This document shows, piece by piece, positions 34,190 to 45,079 of a DNA stretch of 64,000 bases. The DNA lies in NCBI GenBank assembly GCA_026075535.2, contig AP026543.1, positions 8,928,001 through 8,992,000 on the forward strand, given 5' to 3'. Source of the DNA: Tricholoma matsutake. Lineage: Eukaryota; Basidiomycota; Agaricomycetes; Agaricales; Tricholomataceae. A program made the translations under genes and the position numbers. Within the stretch, counting starts at the first letter, position 1, and the number at the start of each line of letters is the position of its first letter. A model generated the notes under the pieces. That model worked only from the letters and a program-made list of their open reading frames with translations, ran no database searches and was not told the DNA's origin.

Positions 34190-34789
34190 GAATGCGCAAC
34201 AGATGAGTCTACCACATCCATAGCAGTGGTTTAGGGTCGAAATTGAGCAGATGAAGTCTCGACAAATAAAAAAACCCACCATTAAAATAATGTGTGAGTG
34301 GTGGCTAGTAGGACAATGGGGACCAAGAACAGAGGGCCACCAGATTCCAAGTCAGTTCAGACTACTAGCTGTCGCAAGATTGCTTGTTGTGTTTGAGTTT
34401 GCAGAGTTTACAAGTCTGAGGTATGAGGACTTGTCTTTTTAACCTGACCAACCAGCCAGCAAAAGTGATACATTAAGTCTGACGGCTGCTTGGCAGATGT
34501 CAGAGTTTCAACACTGTCTGAAGACAGGCTTATATTTTGAAGTCAGTCCAACTCAGCCCCTTATAGACTTTCACACTCAGCGGGTTTTACTGACATGTGG
34601 ATTTTGAATGAAAAAGGAAACTGTCACATTGAGTCACACTTCCTCAAAAAGCTCAGCAGCACAATGTACATGCAAAAGAGTTGTTTGTTGGGCCCTAAGT
34701 AATGGTTTTCAAGTTCTTTTCTTTTATTTTCTTTTCAACTAACTAATGTTTGATCTTTAAGTTCTATTACCATGAGATGGTGCCAAGAC
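34190..34789. other. No recognisable gene
   Basis: Only short frames and nothing assignable. The 3' part is T-rich (34715-34745). Confidence 0.4.
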
Positions 34790-34998
34790 AGCAGATCCAT
34801 ACCTGCGCCACTGCTGTGAGCATCTGCTTGCAGGGTGGATAATGGATCACGACACAGGGATGGGGACAACAACACAACAAAAATAGTGACTGCGGCAGAC
34901 GATGAGGGGGATGACGAGGATGGGACGAGAGGGAAGTGCAGGCAAAGGATGCAGCACTGTACAACAAAAAGGGTCCAAGAGGCGTCGCCAACGTCTCT

Positions 34999-35072
34999 TG
35001 GGCTGTAGTTAAGTTTTTTTCTTATTCATTTCATTTTTTTTGGTGCTAACAAAGTTTCTAGGTATTAACTAT
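34999..35072 (+). other. Intron-like segment 1
   Basis: It runs from GTAGTTAAG through a T-rich tract and GCTAACA (a good fungal branch site) to TTTCTAG, directly after hairpin 34967-34999. Confidence 0.45.
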
Positions 35073-35357
35073 GGACAACAATGACAACCCTGACCCAGCA
35101 CCAAACCAGGACAACAAGGATGACGGCAAGGACAGCAAGGAACATGGGAGGACAACAACAATCATGGCAAAGGCACAGCAACAATGGGGACAATGACAAC
35201 AACTCCCGGGACAACAACAGGGGGATGACACAACCAAAACAAAAACAGTGGCAGCAGCGACCAGGGCGGGACAACAACAGCACACAAGGATGGCACAGGA
35301 GACAGAGATGGCCCATACGACGACGAAACAGGCCCAAGAGACATCTCTTGGGCCTGT

Positions 35358-35412
35358 AATATGTTTTTTTCTCTTTCATTTCATTTTCTTATTACTAACA
35401 CAACTTTTTAGG
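35358..35412 (+). other. Intron-like segment 2
   Basis: GTAATATG, a T/C-rich stretch, the branch-like ACTAACA and acceptor TTTTTAG. It follows the perfect 26-bp palindrome centred at 35345-35346. Confidence 0.5.
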
Positions 35413-36097
35413 TACTACAAACTCAAACTACTGACGACAATGACTGGAATTCCCGAACCCACTGCCACCACCACTGCCACCAAAACCAAGGGACTGACAA
35501 TGGCAAGGACGACAACAAGCAAGAAAGGCTGACCAACACAGTGAGGATGGGGGCTATGGGGACAATGACAACGAGGAGGTGGATAGCGATGACAGTGACG
35601 ACAAAAAGATGGTGGGGATGAAGACCAGGCCAGACTACAGGACAACCAGGCACAGGGATGGCAACAGCAAGAGACAGGGAGGAGAACAAGATGACGACGA
35701 TGGCTACCACCATAGCACCCCCAACCACTAGGGATGGCGGCCAGGGACAATGGGAGTGGGACCCATGTGCCCAGGATAACACACCTGCATCAACGCACCA
35801 AGATGACACATCCACGAGGCCGACACACTGGCGCCAATGCACAGGACCATGTCCCCCTCTCCCCCACATTTTGTGTGGGGCAGGGATGTTTTTGTTTTTG
35901 TTTTAATGCCCCTCCCCTGCATTTTGCGTGGGTGAGGGGTTTTATATAATTGTAGTACTCCCTCCTCACATCTTGTGCGAGGGATGTAGTTAATCAATTT
36001 TTTGATCTTGATTATGAAGCACCTCCCTCGAGGAAGATGAAAATAGAGTTTTGAGTGTGAGTGTCATAAACAAACCTTATAGTTATTATTGATAATC

Positions 36098-36185
36098 TCC
36101 TGTGGCTCAACTAGCTGAGCACACTTGTACAGTATATGTGATCATACCATTAAAAGGTCTTGAGTTCAGTCTTTCCTTCACACAA
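36098..36185 (+). mobile_element. tRNA-derived SINE-like sequence
   Basis: TGGCTCAACTAGCTGAGCAC at 36107 resembles box A and the D-arm of a tRNA. AAGGTCTTGAGTTCAGTC about 45 bases later resembles the variable loop and box B (GGTTCAANTC). No acceptor stem pairs, so it is a tRNA-derived repeat rather than a tRNA gene. Confidence 0.5.
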
Positions 36186-36189
36186 ATTT

Positions 36190-36778
36190 ATTTTGTAGGC
36201 ACTTCATGAAGTTTCAAAGAGCTTGGAACTTGAATATATCAAATTTGACTATCCAATATGGTATACTTTTGTCAAGTACATCTGGTTATTCCAACCAGAA
36301 TCCCCAGAGTCCAGCTGGAATTGCTGGATTCCACATCTGTGAATGTTATGGACAAGTAGAGATCATCAGGGCCTGTACACCCCCCTATCTACAAGCTTGC
36401 AAAGGGAAAACTAAGATATCTTATTTCTACTGAACATACAAAAAATTTGCATTTGCATTTTTGGGTTCTCCTGATGTCTGTGATAAAGATGATTGATTCA
36501 GAGGACTCGTACATGCCAGGCGCAGCCATGGCCCAACTAGAACAAGTTGCGGAATTAGTTCAAGGCAAATGACCAAGTTAAAGATATTATATTCGTTGTT
36601 GTAAGGAAGACTATCAGAGCTCGTAAGGGTTGGAGAGATGTTCAGAGATGGAGATGTTGCAGGTGGCCTGATGCGCTTGCACAAAAGCAGTGTGCGCGCG
36701 AGATCATATAGCCCATTGTTTACCAAACTCAGCCAGTGTACAGGGGTTACTAGGTATTCAATCGGTTACGTGACCTGG
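36190..36778. other. No recognisable gene
   Basis: Short open frames only. No family motif seen. Confidence 0.4.
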
Positions 36779-36788
36779 GGGGTAAGTT

Positions 36789-38368
36789 CTAGTGGTGTTC
36801 CGGCCCGGCTTGGCCTCAAAGCCGCGGCTTTGGCTTGGCTTGAGGCGGCTTTGGCTTTCTCAATACCCAGGCCGCGGCTTTTCTATGTAAAAGTTCAAAT
36901 TTTGTCCACAGGTCCTTTGGTTGTACAGGAAGCTAATTAGAACAATACATAGTTTTCTCATCTAATAAACAGCCTCAGACTGTATTCATGCAACTATGAG
37001 CCACCATGTACCAGTACAAAGAAACAATATGTATTAAACTCGCCTAAACGCGAGGGAGGCAGAATTAAATACAAAAAAATTCTGACCACACGTCGCGTTG
37101 TGAGCAAGCGGGGGATGTCAAACTAATGAAAAAGAAAGGAAAAACGAGACCTTCGTATCTATGCGCGTCTGTTGGAGCGGGTGTCGTCCTGTTGGGTCAT
37201 CACTGTCATCCCAACGGCTCCATGCCCAATGCATCCCAGTATCCTCATCCCTATCATTGTCATCCTATGCCTGCCACATGACCGTTGCCACCTCAGTGGT
37301 TCCCCACTCACCAGCAACGTTTCCCACCCCAATTCCCGTGTTGTCGTCGTCCGTAGCACCCGCGGTCCACCCTGCGAGCAGTTGCTCACAGCGGTAGGGG
37401 TGGGTGCTGGGCCGTCCATCATTGACGTTGGGGTTGTTTTCGTTGTCCTCGCTGTTCCCATTGTTGTCCTCTTCCCCGTCGTCTGGTCCTCGCCGTCCTC
37501 GCCATCCTTGTCCTGTCGTCATCGTCATCCTCGTCCCCATCGTCTGTTCCTCACCATCCTCGCCATCCTCGTCCTGTCGTCATCACGTCCCAAACGGCCG
37601 TTCCGTCGATCCCTATGATTCCACGAGCAATCGCTTTACTATCATCTCGATGACGTCGAGCAGTGGCAGAGCAACAGAATATGGTGTTCTGTAAATAAAG
37701 TTGTCAGTAAACATCAGACAGTCCCTCTGGCACTGTCCTCCTACACACAGTAAAATACTTACCGGTTATACGAGAACACAGCGCGTTATCACCTAGCGTA
37801 CAGCTGTCCTATGTGCACGGCAGGACCGTTGCCACCTGTTGTGACAGGCGCTGGTAGGCCGTCGTGGTGAGAAACAAGTAAAGCATTATATTGGTTAGTA
37901 AAGAATAAGCAAAGAACGACCAAAAAAGTATTTATCTTTTAAAGTCACGCACGCTGCTGTATGAGCAATGATTAGCAAAATTAGCAAACACGTAAAGCGT
38001 GCGTGAGTGATGTGGCAGGTTCGACGCCACAGGATTTGTCTAGGGAACAGTGGTGGATCATTGTGGTTGAAGTGGATGTGGCGTCGTTTGGGCGTCGTGG
38101 TTCAAACGTTCAACTGTTGCGACGCACGCATGACGTCACATTACCATATTGAAATTACTTTCCCACCACCAAAATAAAATAAAATCAACATGTCTACCAT
38201 GATACATCGCAGCTAAGTAGATAAATTACACTCACCAAAAAGCCGCGGCCTAACGGCTTGGCTTTGGCTTTTCGAAACCCCAGGCCGGGCCAAAGCCGTC
38301 ATGGAGCCGTCATCATGGCCCGGCTTGGCTCGGCTCACGGCCTCAGGCCGGGCCAGGCACAGCACTAG
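36789..38368. mobile_element. hAT-like non-autonomous element with G/C-rich terminal repeats
   Basis: The left end is CTAGTGGTGTTCCGGCCCGG. The reverse complement of the right end starts CTAGTGCTGTGCCTGGCCCG, and the GGCCCGGC/AAGCCGCGGC-rich ends continue as an inverted repeat for over 100 bases. Flanks GGGGTAAG (36779-36786) and GGGGTAAC (38369-38376) match 7 of 8, consistent with an 8-bp hAT duplication if two bases (TT) at the left are extra. No transposase is inside. A reverse copy of the GC-rich hairpin module (37200-37600) is nested in it. Confidence 0.6.
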
Positions 38369-38376
38369 GGGGTAAC

Positions 38377-39155
38377 CGCCCGTCACCAGCGGGGTAACCA
38401 GAACCAAAGGGTCGTATAAGATACACTCTATATATGAGTGTCGTCCTCCCCCCCACCAAAAAAGACACGAATTTATAGTCTGACTACGGGAGACTACCAT
38501 ACGGCGGCCAGAGAACCTCATTATCCTCCTCAATCTTCCGTACTCATGGTGCTGAGTGGCCACTTCTTCGCAGTAAGGTATTCCGTCATTGGACGTCTGC
38601 AGGTTTTCCTACCTATGGTCGCGATGAAGTCACGAGCTTTTTATATTAACGCGCGAGAATTCCGAGACATAATGTCGGTGACGGGGGTACAAATGAAGGA
38701 CGGGAGTGAAACACGGTTGTCCTGCCAGTCCGCATCGGTACCATCAACAAAGAAGATTGGGAGATCCAAAGTGAAAGGCGCACCCATAACATCTGCCAGA
38801 TCCATAAGAATGCTCACCATCGTACTCGTACCACTTCGGCGGCTCATCTGTTCCTAACAGCGCCTTAAGTCTATCTATCTTCTCCTGTAGCGGAAGTTTC
38901 ACAGCGCTTTCGGACCTGTTGGAGGCGAATGCAATGCAAAGAGCTGAATCATGATTTTGACATTTCTGAACATTGCATGCGGAAGCGCGTCCGATGACTC
39001 ATGCAGGGCTTTCCGTCGGAAGAACCAAAACGCGCCTGAGCTTGTTCTTTATACCAAGTCCGGTCTAACACATATCCGCGATAACACTGTTTCCAAACAC
39101 GCTTGGTTCTACTCGACTTCCTCTTCACTGTCGGACTGACAGCCGTAACAGCCAT
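38377..39155 (-). pseudogene. Unknown protein fragments
   Basis: Minus-strand frames 39155-38949 (basic, KRVWKQCYRGYVLD) and 38890-38800 (LKALLGTDEPPKWYEYD, ending at a GTGAGC donor) look like exons, but I cannot link them or name a family. The stretch 38377-38640 holds nothing assignable. Confidence 0.3.
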
Positions 39156-39237
39156 TTTGATGCAACAGATGGATCGGTAGCAAAGTTTTATGAGTGAGGA
39201 TGGCTCGTGTTAGTTATGTTCAAGTCAAATAATATTG

Positions 39238-40374
39238 TCAACCCCAAGTGTGATGGTCTTTATCAAACAGAGAGGATACTTTGTCCGGAAATGTCACCAG
39301 TGTCAAGTTTTTGCACATGGCTGCCCATGACTCTGCTAACTCGTGACGTTGCTCTTGGTATCTACCACTTGTATCATTATCGGATACGTCCTCCCAGTAT
39401 CGAATTTCCAAACGTTTTAACGCGTCCAGCTTGGATAGAGCGGTGGAGATCGTACGAGGATACTGAGCAACAAAGTCAATGTCGGCACGGCAAGATGATA
39501 CGACACTCGAAACGTACAACGTGTATGTTGATATTGCGCACTGCGATCACCAGGTTCTCTACATGGGAAAAACTGGCGGCAATCGATGGAATCGCAGTAT
39601 CAATCTGAGCCATGTTGCCAAGGTACACACACAAGCGGTCGATTTGCCTAACTAGCGGCCAGCCGCGAGCCTCGAACGATGAGCTGATAATTTTCGCGTT
39701 CCACGCTTGAGGCTCAGAAAATCCAGGAAAAACCGTGAGGGTATCGAAATAACCACCGGACAATGTCAGATTGTAGACGATAAGTGGATTGTCGCGTGCA
39801 GTTTTAACCAAGCTCACGTAGAACGTCAACCTTTGGTGGTTTGGCTGTTCCTCGCCTTCATAAAACCCTAGTAATCTCAGAGTAGTTTGCTTGGCGAGCC
39901 ATGCGGAGATGTCCAAATCCTCAGAGATACAAAGTGACTGTAGCCTAAAAGTGCATTCCCTAAGACATGGATGAACAGGTTAAATTCGAGCGGCCCACTG
40001 AGCAGCACGAACACTTACGAAAATCCAGATTCAACAACCTTTGACCTCGCAGGCAGCCGGAGCCAAAGGTGCTGCAGCGACACCATGTTCACAAGGGCAT
40101 TTCGTAACCTGTTGGTGAATCCCCGGTTCGTAGGTTCAAATTTCACCCCACGGAAGAATGCCATGAAGGTGTGGACTAATGCAGCCTTCTTCGGGACGTC
40201 TGACAAAGTGGATAGACATGCAATAGCACGCGGGCCCATGGTAGAGTCGAGTTTCACGGTATGATATAGTAGACGCTCAGCCTGTGATCTGTACGACGTG
40301 CTGACAAGTGTAAAGGATAGCAGTGCTTGAGGGGGGCACCTGGACAGTATTTCATAGATGATGTCGTGTGGGAA
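39238..40374 (-). CDS. F-box protein with leucine-rich C-terminal region
   Basis: The first visible exon (40374-40019) opens right after a CCACAG acceptor with FPHDIIYEILSRCPPQALL, an F-box. It continues through YRSQAERLLYHTV, the usual follow-on in basidiomycete F-box proteins. A GTAAGT donor at 40018 and CTTAG acceptor at 39960 keep the frame into exon 2 (39959 on), with TFRLQSLCI, TTLRLLGFY and NLTLSGGYFDTL as leucine-rich strands. Near 39519 the frame shifts by one base. The continuation (LDALKRLEIRYW, CKNLTLVTFPDKV) ends at 39238. F-box proteins select targets for SCF ubiquitin ligases. The shift may be a short intron, a sequence error or a real lesion. The starting exon with ATG is not identified. 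Confidence 0.72.
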
Positions 40375-40439
40375 CTGTGGTCATAAATTTGTGAGGGGCA
40401 AAGAAGACGAATAATTGAAAGCGACCTTTGCGTGTGCAT

Positions 40440-41118
40440 ACATCTGGGTGTGATTCATTTGCGGTCCACTGGCGTGACTTGTCGAGGGGAATTCAGAAAA
40501 GATGGGCACAAGAGTATCAAATGGAGTTGGGTTCAGGTAATAAAGCAAGTGATTATATAGGATTAGGGCAGGTTGGACAGCAAGTACGTAAGTCCGGATT
40601 ACTAAACCCGAAACGAGATGAAAGTTAATGAAGTGAGCAACTTACCCGTTCGCGGTTGTCAAATACTTGCCAGTGCCAACGAGCAATCATTGAGCAATCA
40701 ACGTTTCAACGTTCAAGTTTGTGCCATCCAGAAATAGAACAGAATTCCGAGTCCGATTGCCGCCTCGGAGTATGAGAGCATTAGAGCTCGCAAAACAGGG
40801 CATTGTTATGAAATGACTACTGCATCATTTGTAACATATATTTTTTTCAGCCCATGGGGGACCCCCCCTGGCAGTTCAGGATTCCCATTCCTCAATGGAA
40901 CACAAACGTGCATCACTCGTCGGTCGGCAAATGCTGCAAGATAGCGGTCGGTTCCCACGCTAGCTCAATCCGGGATAAATATTTAAATAACAATCCTAAC
41001 ACCTGGACTATCATTACAGTGGGCGATTGACAGGGCGTTTCGCGATCTTTGTGGCTCGAATATACATTGGCTCAACTATCAGGCACTTCACTCTTCTCCA
41101 CTTGAACAACTATCCCCG
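40440..41118. other. Upstream of the F-box gene; no gene seen
   Basis: Holds the missing first exon of the F-box gene, if it exists, and otherwise unassigned sequence with a T-run and C-run at 40841-40869. Confidence 0.35.
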
Positions 41119-41702
41119 CTAAGTCTTGAACTGGCCTTTGGTATTCTCCCGAACGGTCTTCTGGTTCTCGTTGTAGATCGCCATGAAGGTCTTGAGCGCT
41201 GCATCATCCACAAGCTTTTGGGCATGCAGTTCCTTCATGCCCCGTTCAGTCCAGTCCACACAATTCTCAGTTGGAGGCGGTTTTGTGAGATGGACTGAGG
41301 TTAGAACCTTGAGCGCTTTGTCGCTAATCGTCTGTGTTCTGAATCCTGCTATTTTATCCACTTTGACTGTTACCTTCCCGCCATTGCCATGCACCTTTGC
41401 TTGTCCTGGCTTCTTGCAACGTTCTGTTTCCAGTTGTTTACCAGGGGCATCGGGATTGGACACCGCATGCATTTGGGTTCCTGTCTCAGCGTTGAGTTTA
41501 TGGATGACCAGTGACCAGTGTTCCGTTGGTTCGCCCAGTGAGTTTCGTTTCAGGGATAATTCGTATGGTATGGCTTTTCAAAATGCAAAACATTAAAATC
41601 ACATCGCTAATCCAGCCGGGAACGCTAGAACATACCTGCTGGCATTGCCAACACCATAGTCGACACAAATTCAATAAGGAGGAGTAAACGCCCGAGTAGC
41701 AT
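41119..41702 (-). CDS. Small secreted protein
   Basis: Two exons join in frame: 41702-41636 and 41573-41119, with a GTATGT donor and GAAAAG acceptor. They give 173 residues. The start MLLGRLLLLIEFVSTMVLAM is a clear signal peptide with a likely cut after AMPA. The mature part has IPYELSLKRNSLGEPTEHWS, then VIHKLNAETGTQMHAVSN and KPPPTENCVDWTERGMKEL. The EHWSLVI ... NCVDW pattern, with a histidine and a cysteine, recalls small secreted basidiomycete proteins of unknown function; I do not name an enzyme. The reading frame is intact and its introns are normal. It could be an effector-like protein, but that is inference from size and secretion only. Confidence 0.72.
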
Positions 41703-42278
41703 TTTGACTGCGAGTGTGACTGGATGACTGCCGACGGAGATCGTTGGGAGTGTAAGAGTAGTACTGCAGGACAGAGGTCTGATGCATACCGAAGAAAACT
41801 GGAGGAAAGAGGTATGATTTTCAGTGTCGAGAGCTTGAAGGAAAGTTTGTGACTGGTGATTTTATTACTTGTTACTGGTGACCAGCTGAAAAGAGGGAGT
41901 CGTTGACTTACCGAACCAGCGTGAGGAAACTACCTGGACCAAGGACTTATTTATACCTCCAGGCTCACAGCTTTAGAAATTCTCAAGGAGAAACAACATC
42001 TCTGAAAGGATCATGGGTCCGTCCAGCGCGATTGTTCAGTAGTTTCAACCTAGGTGATGGCACTAGAAAACACTGCTGGCGGAGTCAGAAGAGCGCCGCT
42101 GCAAATCGAAACAAATTTCAGAAACACAGGAAAGGTATGAAGGATGTCGGGTAGAATTTCCCCAAAGAGCCTAGCCAGGAAGTAGACCGTAGGGCGGTGA
42201 GTAAATGATGACCCTGATCGCATTTAATGACATCACGTACCAAAACGCGTATTGAGCTGCATCATTGACGAACTTTCC
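41703..42278. other. Upstream of the secreted protein; no gene seen
   Basis: Presumably contains the promoter of the minus-strand secreted-protein gene. Only short frames elsewhere. Confidence 0.4.
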
Positions 42279-42287
42279 GAGATAGCA

Positions 42288-43099
42288 CAGACTCCTACCC
42301 AGTCGCTGTGGGCTTTGGCGTTTTTGAGTTTGTGAAAGCCCACTTGTAAATTTGATCATGTTTGTACTTTGATCATTTTCAATGGGAAATCTTCTGTAAG
42401 CCATTCCTCGACAACCATGTAACATTTTGGCATGATTCTGTAGGCTATCTTATACTAATAATTGAGATCTAGAGTTCTATGCAATCTATTTATTTTTTGG
42501 CTGACATCTGTGAACATTGAGTTGACCCCTGTCAATTATGTGTGTGCAAGCAATATCTCGAGAACTAATGGTCAGAAAAATAAGCTGAGAGTGACACAGT
42601 GTGAAGAATAATGTATGTAATGATTTTCCATCCAGAAATTTACCCTTGTGCCCAGTAGCTGGATAATAATGCCAAGTATGTAACTTCCCAAAATGGCAAT
42701 CGCACTTCCAAGCAGCATTCAGCCCCAACAATGGCTCATAACCTCTATCCTTTGCATGAGGTACCCTCACCTAGATTACCCTTTATATTGTACTGTCCTC
42801 AGCTTATTTTTCTGACAATTAGTTCTCGAGATATTCCTTGCACACACATAATTGACAGGGGTCAACTCAATGTTCACAGATGTCAGCCAAAAAATAAATA
42901 GATTGCATAGAATTCTAGATCTCATTTAGTAGTATAAGATAGCCTACAGAATCATGCCAAAATGTTACATGGTTGTCGAGGAATGGCTTGCAGAAGATTT
43001 CCCATTGAAAAAGATCAAAGTACAAACATGACCAAATTTACAAGTGGGCTTTCACAAACTCAAAAACGCCAAAGCCCACAGCGACTGGGTAGGAGTCTG
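42288..43099. mobile_element. Mutator-like MITE with 302-bp inverted arms
   Basis: Left arm 42288-42589 and right arm 42798-43099 are 302 bp each and inverted copies with few differences. They start CAGACTCCTACCCAGTCGCT. The 208-bp loop carries no transposase. The element is flanked by a perfect 9-bp direct repeat GAGATAGCA (42279-42287 and 43100-43108). Long arms and a 9-bp duplication are hallmarks of Mutator-like elements. Confidence 0.88.
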
Positions 43100-43369
43100 G
43101 AGATAGCATATCTTACCCCTTCCACCAATTGACATACCCGCGCCTTTGGCGGATCTGCTGGCCTAACCATGAAACGTAGCAATTGACAGAATCGGATGAT
43201 TTTTTAAAATTTCATTGTACCATGGCGTTGTCTAGGTCCGTTCCGAGTTCTCAAACGAGGCTTTATCCCGGATTGAGCAGAAAATTCTGGCTTTGGAGAA
43301 TCCGGATGTTCGTCCGTCCGTCCATTAATAGTCGTGGTCACTTTTCCGTAGCCATTGTTCAGCGCAGTG

Positions 43370-43642
43370 ATGAGTGAACTAGACTTTGAGGAGATTGTCC
43401 GGAAAATTCGTGGACTCTCACTTCCTTTCCAAGGCCTGAAGTGGAAGCAGATTGTTGATTTTGTCACTTTTGCTTCGAGGCTCAAGGATCCCATCTTGCT
43501 GGCTCAACCTGCTGGCGTCTCTGTCACTGAGGCTCCTGATGGTCTGCCACCCAGTGTTGCTGCATTCCTTGGTGGCAGCTGCAACCTCACACCATCAGGT
43601 GTTGAAAATTATTGGAAGATTCTCAAGACGACAATCAGCTAG
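43370..43642 (+). pseudogene. N-terminal fragment resembling CxC5, a KDZ-transposon-associated protein
   Basis: A 90-codon frame: MSELDFEEIVRKIRGLSLPF, LKWKQIVDFVTFASRLKDPI, PDGLPPSVAAFLGG and a tail ending in a stop. The helix QIVDFVTFASRLKDPILL followed by LPPSVAAFL is how CxC5-type cysteine-cluster proteins, found next to fungal KDZ transposases, begin. The cysteine cluster itself is missing, so this is at most a fragment. Identification is by memory of the pattern. Confidence 0.5.
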
Positions 43643-44604
43643 TTCAGTGACTTAGGCCGAGTTGAACGAGGGATCCGACGGTGCATCATGACAGCGGAAA
43701 CGATCGGTCGAAGGTACTGTGCGCAACGGCTCGGCCGGGCTCATACAACAGTCCAGCTGCACAGCCCGACCGAGAGTGTGTCACCTAGCGGCGAGAGTGT
43801 GACAGATGGACCGAATCATATTTGCTATTTATGTTCTACTTTGTAATGGACAGTTCCGCAAAGAGTAAATGAGTAAGGAACACGGCGGCCGACCTCAGTA
43901 TGTATCAGACGCATCAATATTCGCATCAAAGAACTGCTAAATATAGAATCGGACCGTGAAACAGCGCCCGACCTAAGCCTCAGTATGTATCAGACGCATC
44001 AATGTTCGCATCAAAGAACTGCTAAATATAGAATCGGACCGTGAAACAACGGCCCATCAATTTCACATCAATCTGCGCCCACTAAACACTCATGAAATTC
44101 CCATGAAATTCCCATGAAATTCCCATCAATCCCATCAATCCCCGAGGATGACGCGTTCCCATCATTCCAAGTCTTGATGCGGCCCTTTTCTAGATATGTA
44201 CAAGGCGGAAAGCTATATTTAGAATACTATAGGTAGTAGGCCTTTGTTGCCCTTGTCTCTCTTGCAATGAAGGTATAGTTAATTATTCTTTCTGTTGTAT
44301 AGTACTAAAGTCCCTTACTCTCTTGCAATGAAGATAACCTGTTCCTGTCTGTCTGTCTGTCTGTCTGACTACTGAGTGAGGTTCAGGCAACCTCTCATCA
44401 CCCAAACTCAGCATTTATCAGCTAGATAGCATACACAACAGGTCGGTCGACCTCAAATATCATGAGTTGCCCATTGTACACACCAGGTTGGCTGAACTCA
44501 GCATTTATCAGCTGGATAGCATGCACGACTGGTCAGCTGGGTTAAAATATTATTAGCTGCCCATTGTACACAACAGGTCAGTTGAACTCAGCATTTATCA
44601 GCTG
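43643..44604. repeat. Region of short tandem repeats
   Basis: No gene. An 85-bp unit (CCTCAGTATGTATCAGACGC ...) is repeated once at 43893-43977 and 43978-44062. ATGAAATTCCC repeats lie at 44091-44143. A (CTGT)n tract is at 44345-44368. A 90-bp unit containing CTCAGCATTTATCAGCT recurs at 44407, 44497 and 44587 and runs into the LTR at 44605. Confidence 0.8.
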
Positions 44605-45038
44605 TATAAGGGCAACCTCAGCTTCCAGCAAAGGGAAATCCAAAGTTAAAATTATATTAGTAATACTACATAGTACAGGGATTGGAGGCGCACCTAGCAA
44701 AGGGAAATCCAAAGAGAAAACTCTAAGGACCCCCTTTGCCAATGCCCAGTATATGTGAAGACTGCAAAGATCAAATAATAATCTAAAAATAGAAAAGGCA
44801 GAGATAGGCAGATCAAGGCCGCCAAAAGACATCATACCAAGGGGTAGATGTCAGAAGGGGTGCTCCACCTCTAAATATAAAACTGTCAACATGTGCAAAT
44901 GTGATGGAAAGGAAAATTAGTAATAAAATAAGGAAAAATCATAGAAAATGCAGAATTGGAGGAAATGAAGTGAGGAAAAATATAGGATGAACGTAAAAAA
45001 TAGGAAAAACACACGGGGCATCCCCTAGTCCCCTTACA
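44605..45038 (-). repeat. LTR of a second, decayed B-type element
   Basis: This 434-bp LTR is homologous to those of B throughout, with the same ends TGTAAGGG...CCCTTATA on the minus strand. It differs by many transitions. It is the 3' LTR of the pol fragment at 45080-46104. Confidence 0.9.
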
Positions 45039-45079
45039 TCACCTCCTCTCTAAGATGCATCGCCCCGATGCATTCAAAA

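Larger units (their letters stand above)
30939..34200 (-). mobile_element. Crypton (tyrosine recombinase) relic
   Basis: The minus-strand segments together follow the layout of fungal Cryptons: N-terminal helices, a tyrosine-recombinase core with Ndc10-like features, a helical linker and a C-terminal GCR1-type DNA-binding domain. Cryptons move as a circle without target duplication, so no ends are expected and none were found. Tandem repeats at 33948-34189 lie at the upstream edge. Confidence 0.65.
34790..35990 (+). repeat. GC-rich module with hairpins and two intron-like segments
   Basis: The sequence is rich in GACAAC/GACGAC words. It carries a hairpin GAGCATCTGCTTGCAGGGTG at 34808. Twice it has the unit of long hairpin plus intron-like segment: GGTCCAAGAG...CTCTTGGGCT at 34967-34999 followed by an intron-like stretch to 35072; and AGGCCCAAGAGACATCTCTT, a perfect palindrome completed by GGGCCT, at 35333-35358 followed by one to 35412. 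Related modules are at 37200-37600 (reverse strand) and 59640-61120. The many overlapping open frames here on both strands are low-complexity artefacts. Confidence 0.65.

Noticed and set aside
35065..35999. Many overlapping open frames on both strands at 35.0-36.0 kb
   Set aside because: They arise from low-complexity GAC/AAC repeats, overlap on both strands and show no domain or splice logic.
42486..42770. A 94-codon minus-strand frame inside the Mutator-like MITE
   Set aside because: It crosses from an inverted arm into the loop, matches nothing known and lacks the residues of a transposase.
44339..44368. Possible CRISPR-like array from the short repeats at 43.9-44.6 kb
   Set aside because: The units are directly abutting tandem repeats without unique spacers, and the genome is eukaryotic.
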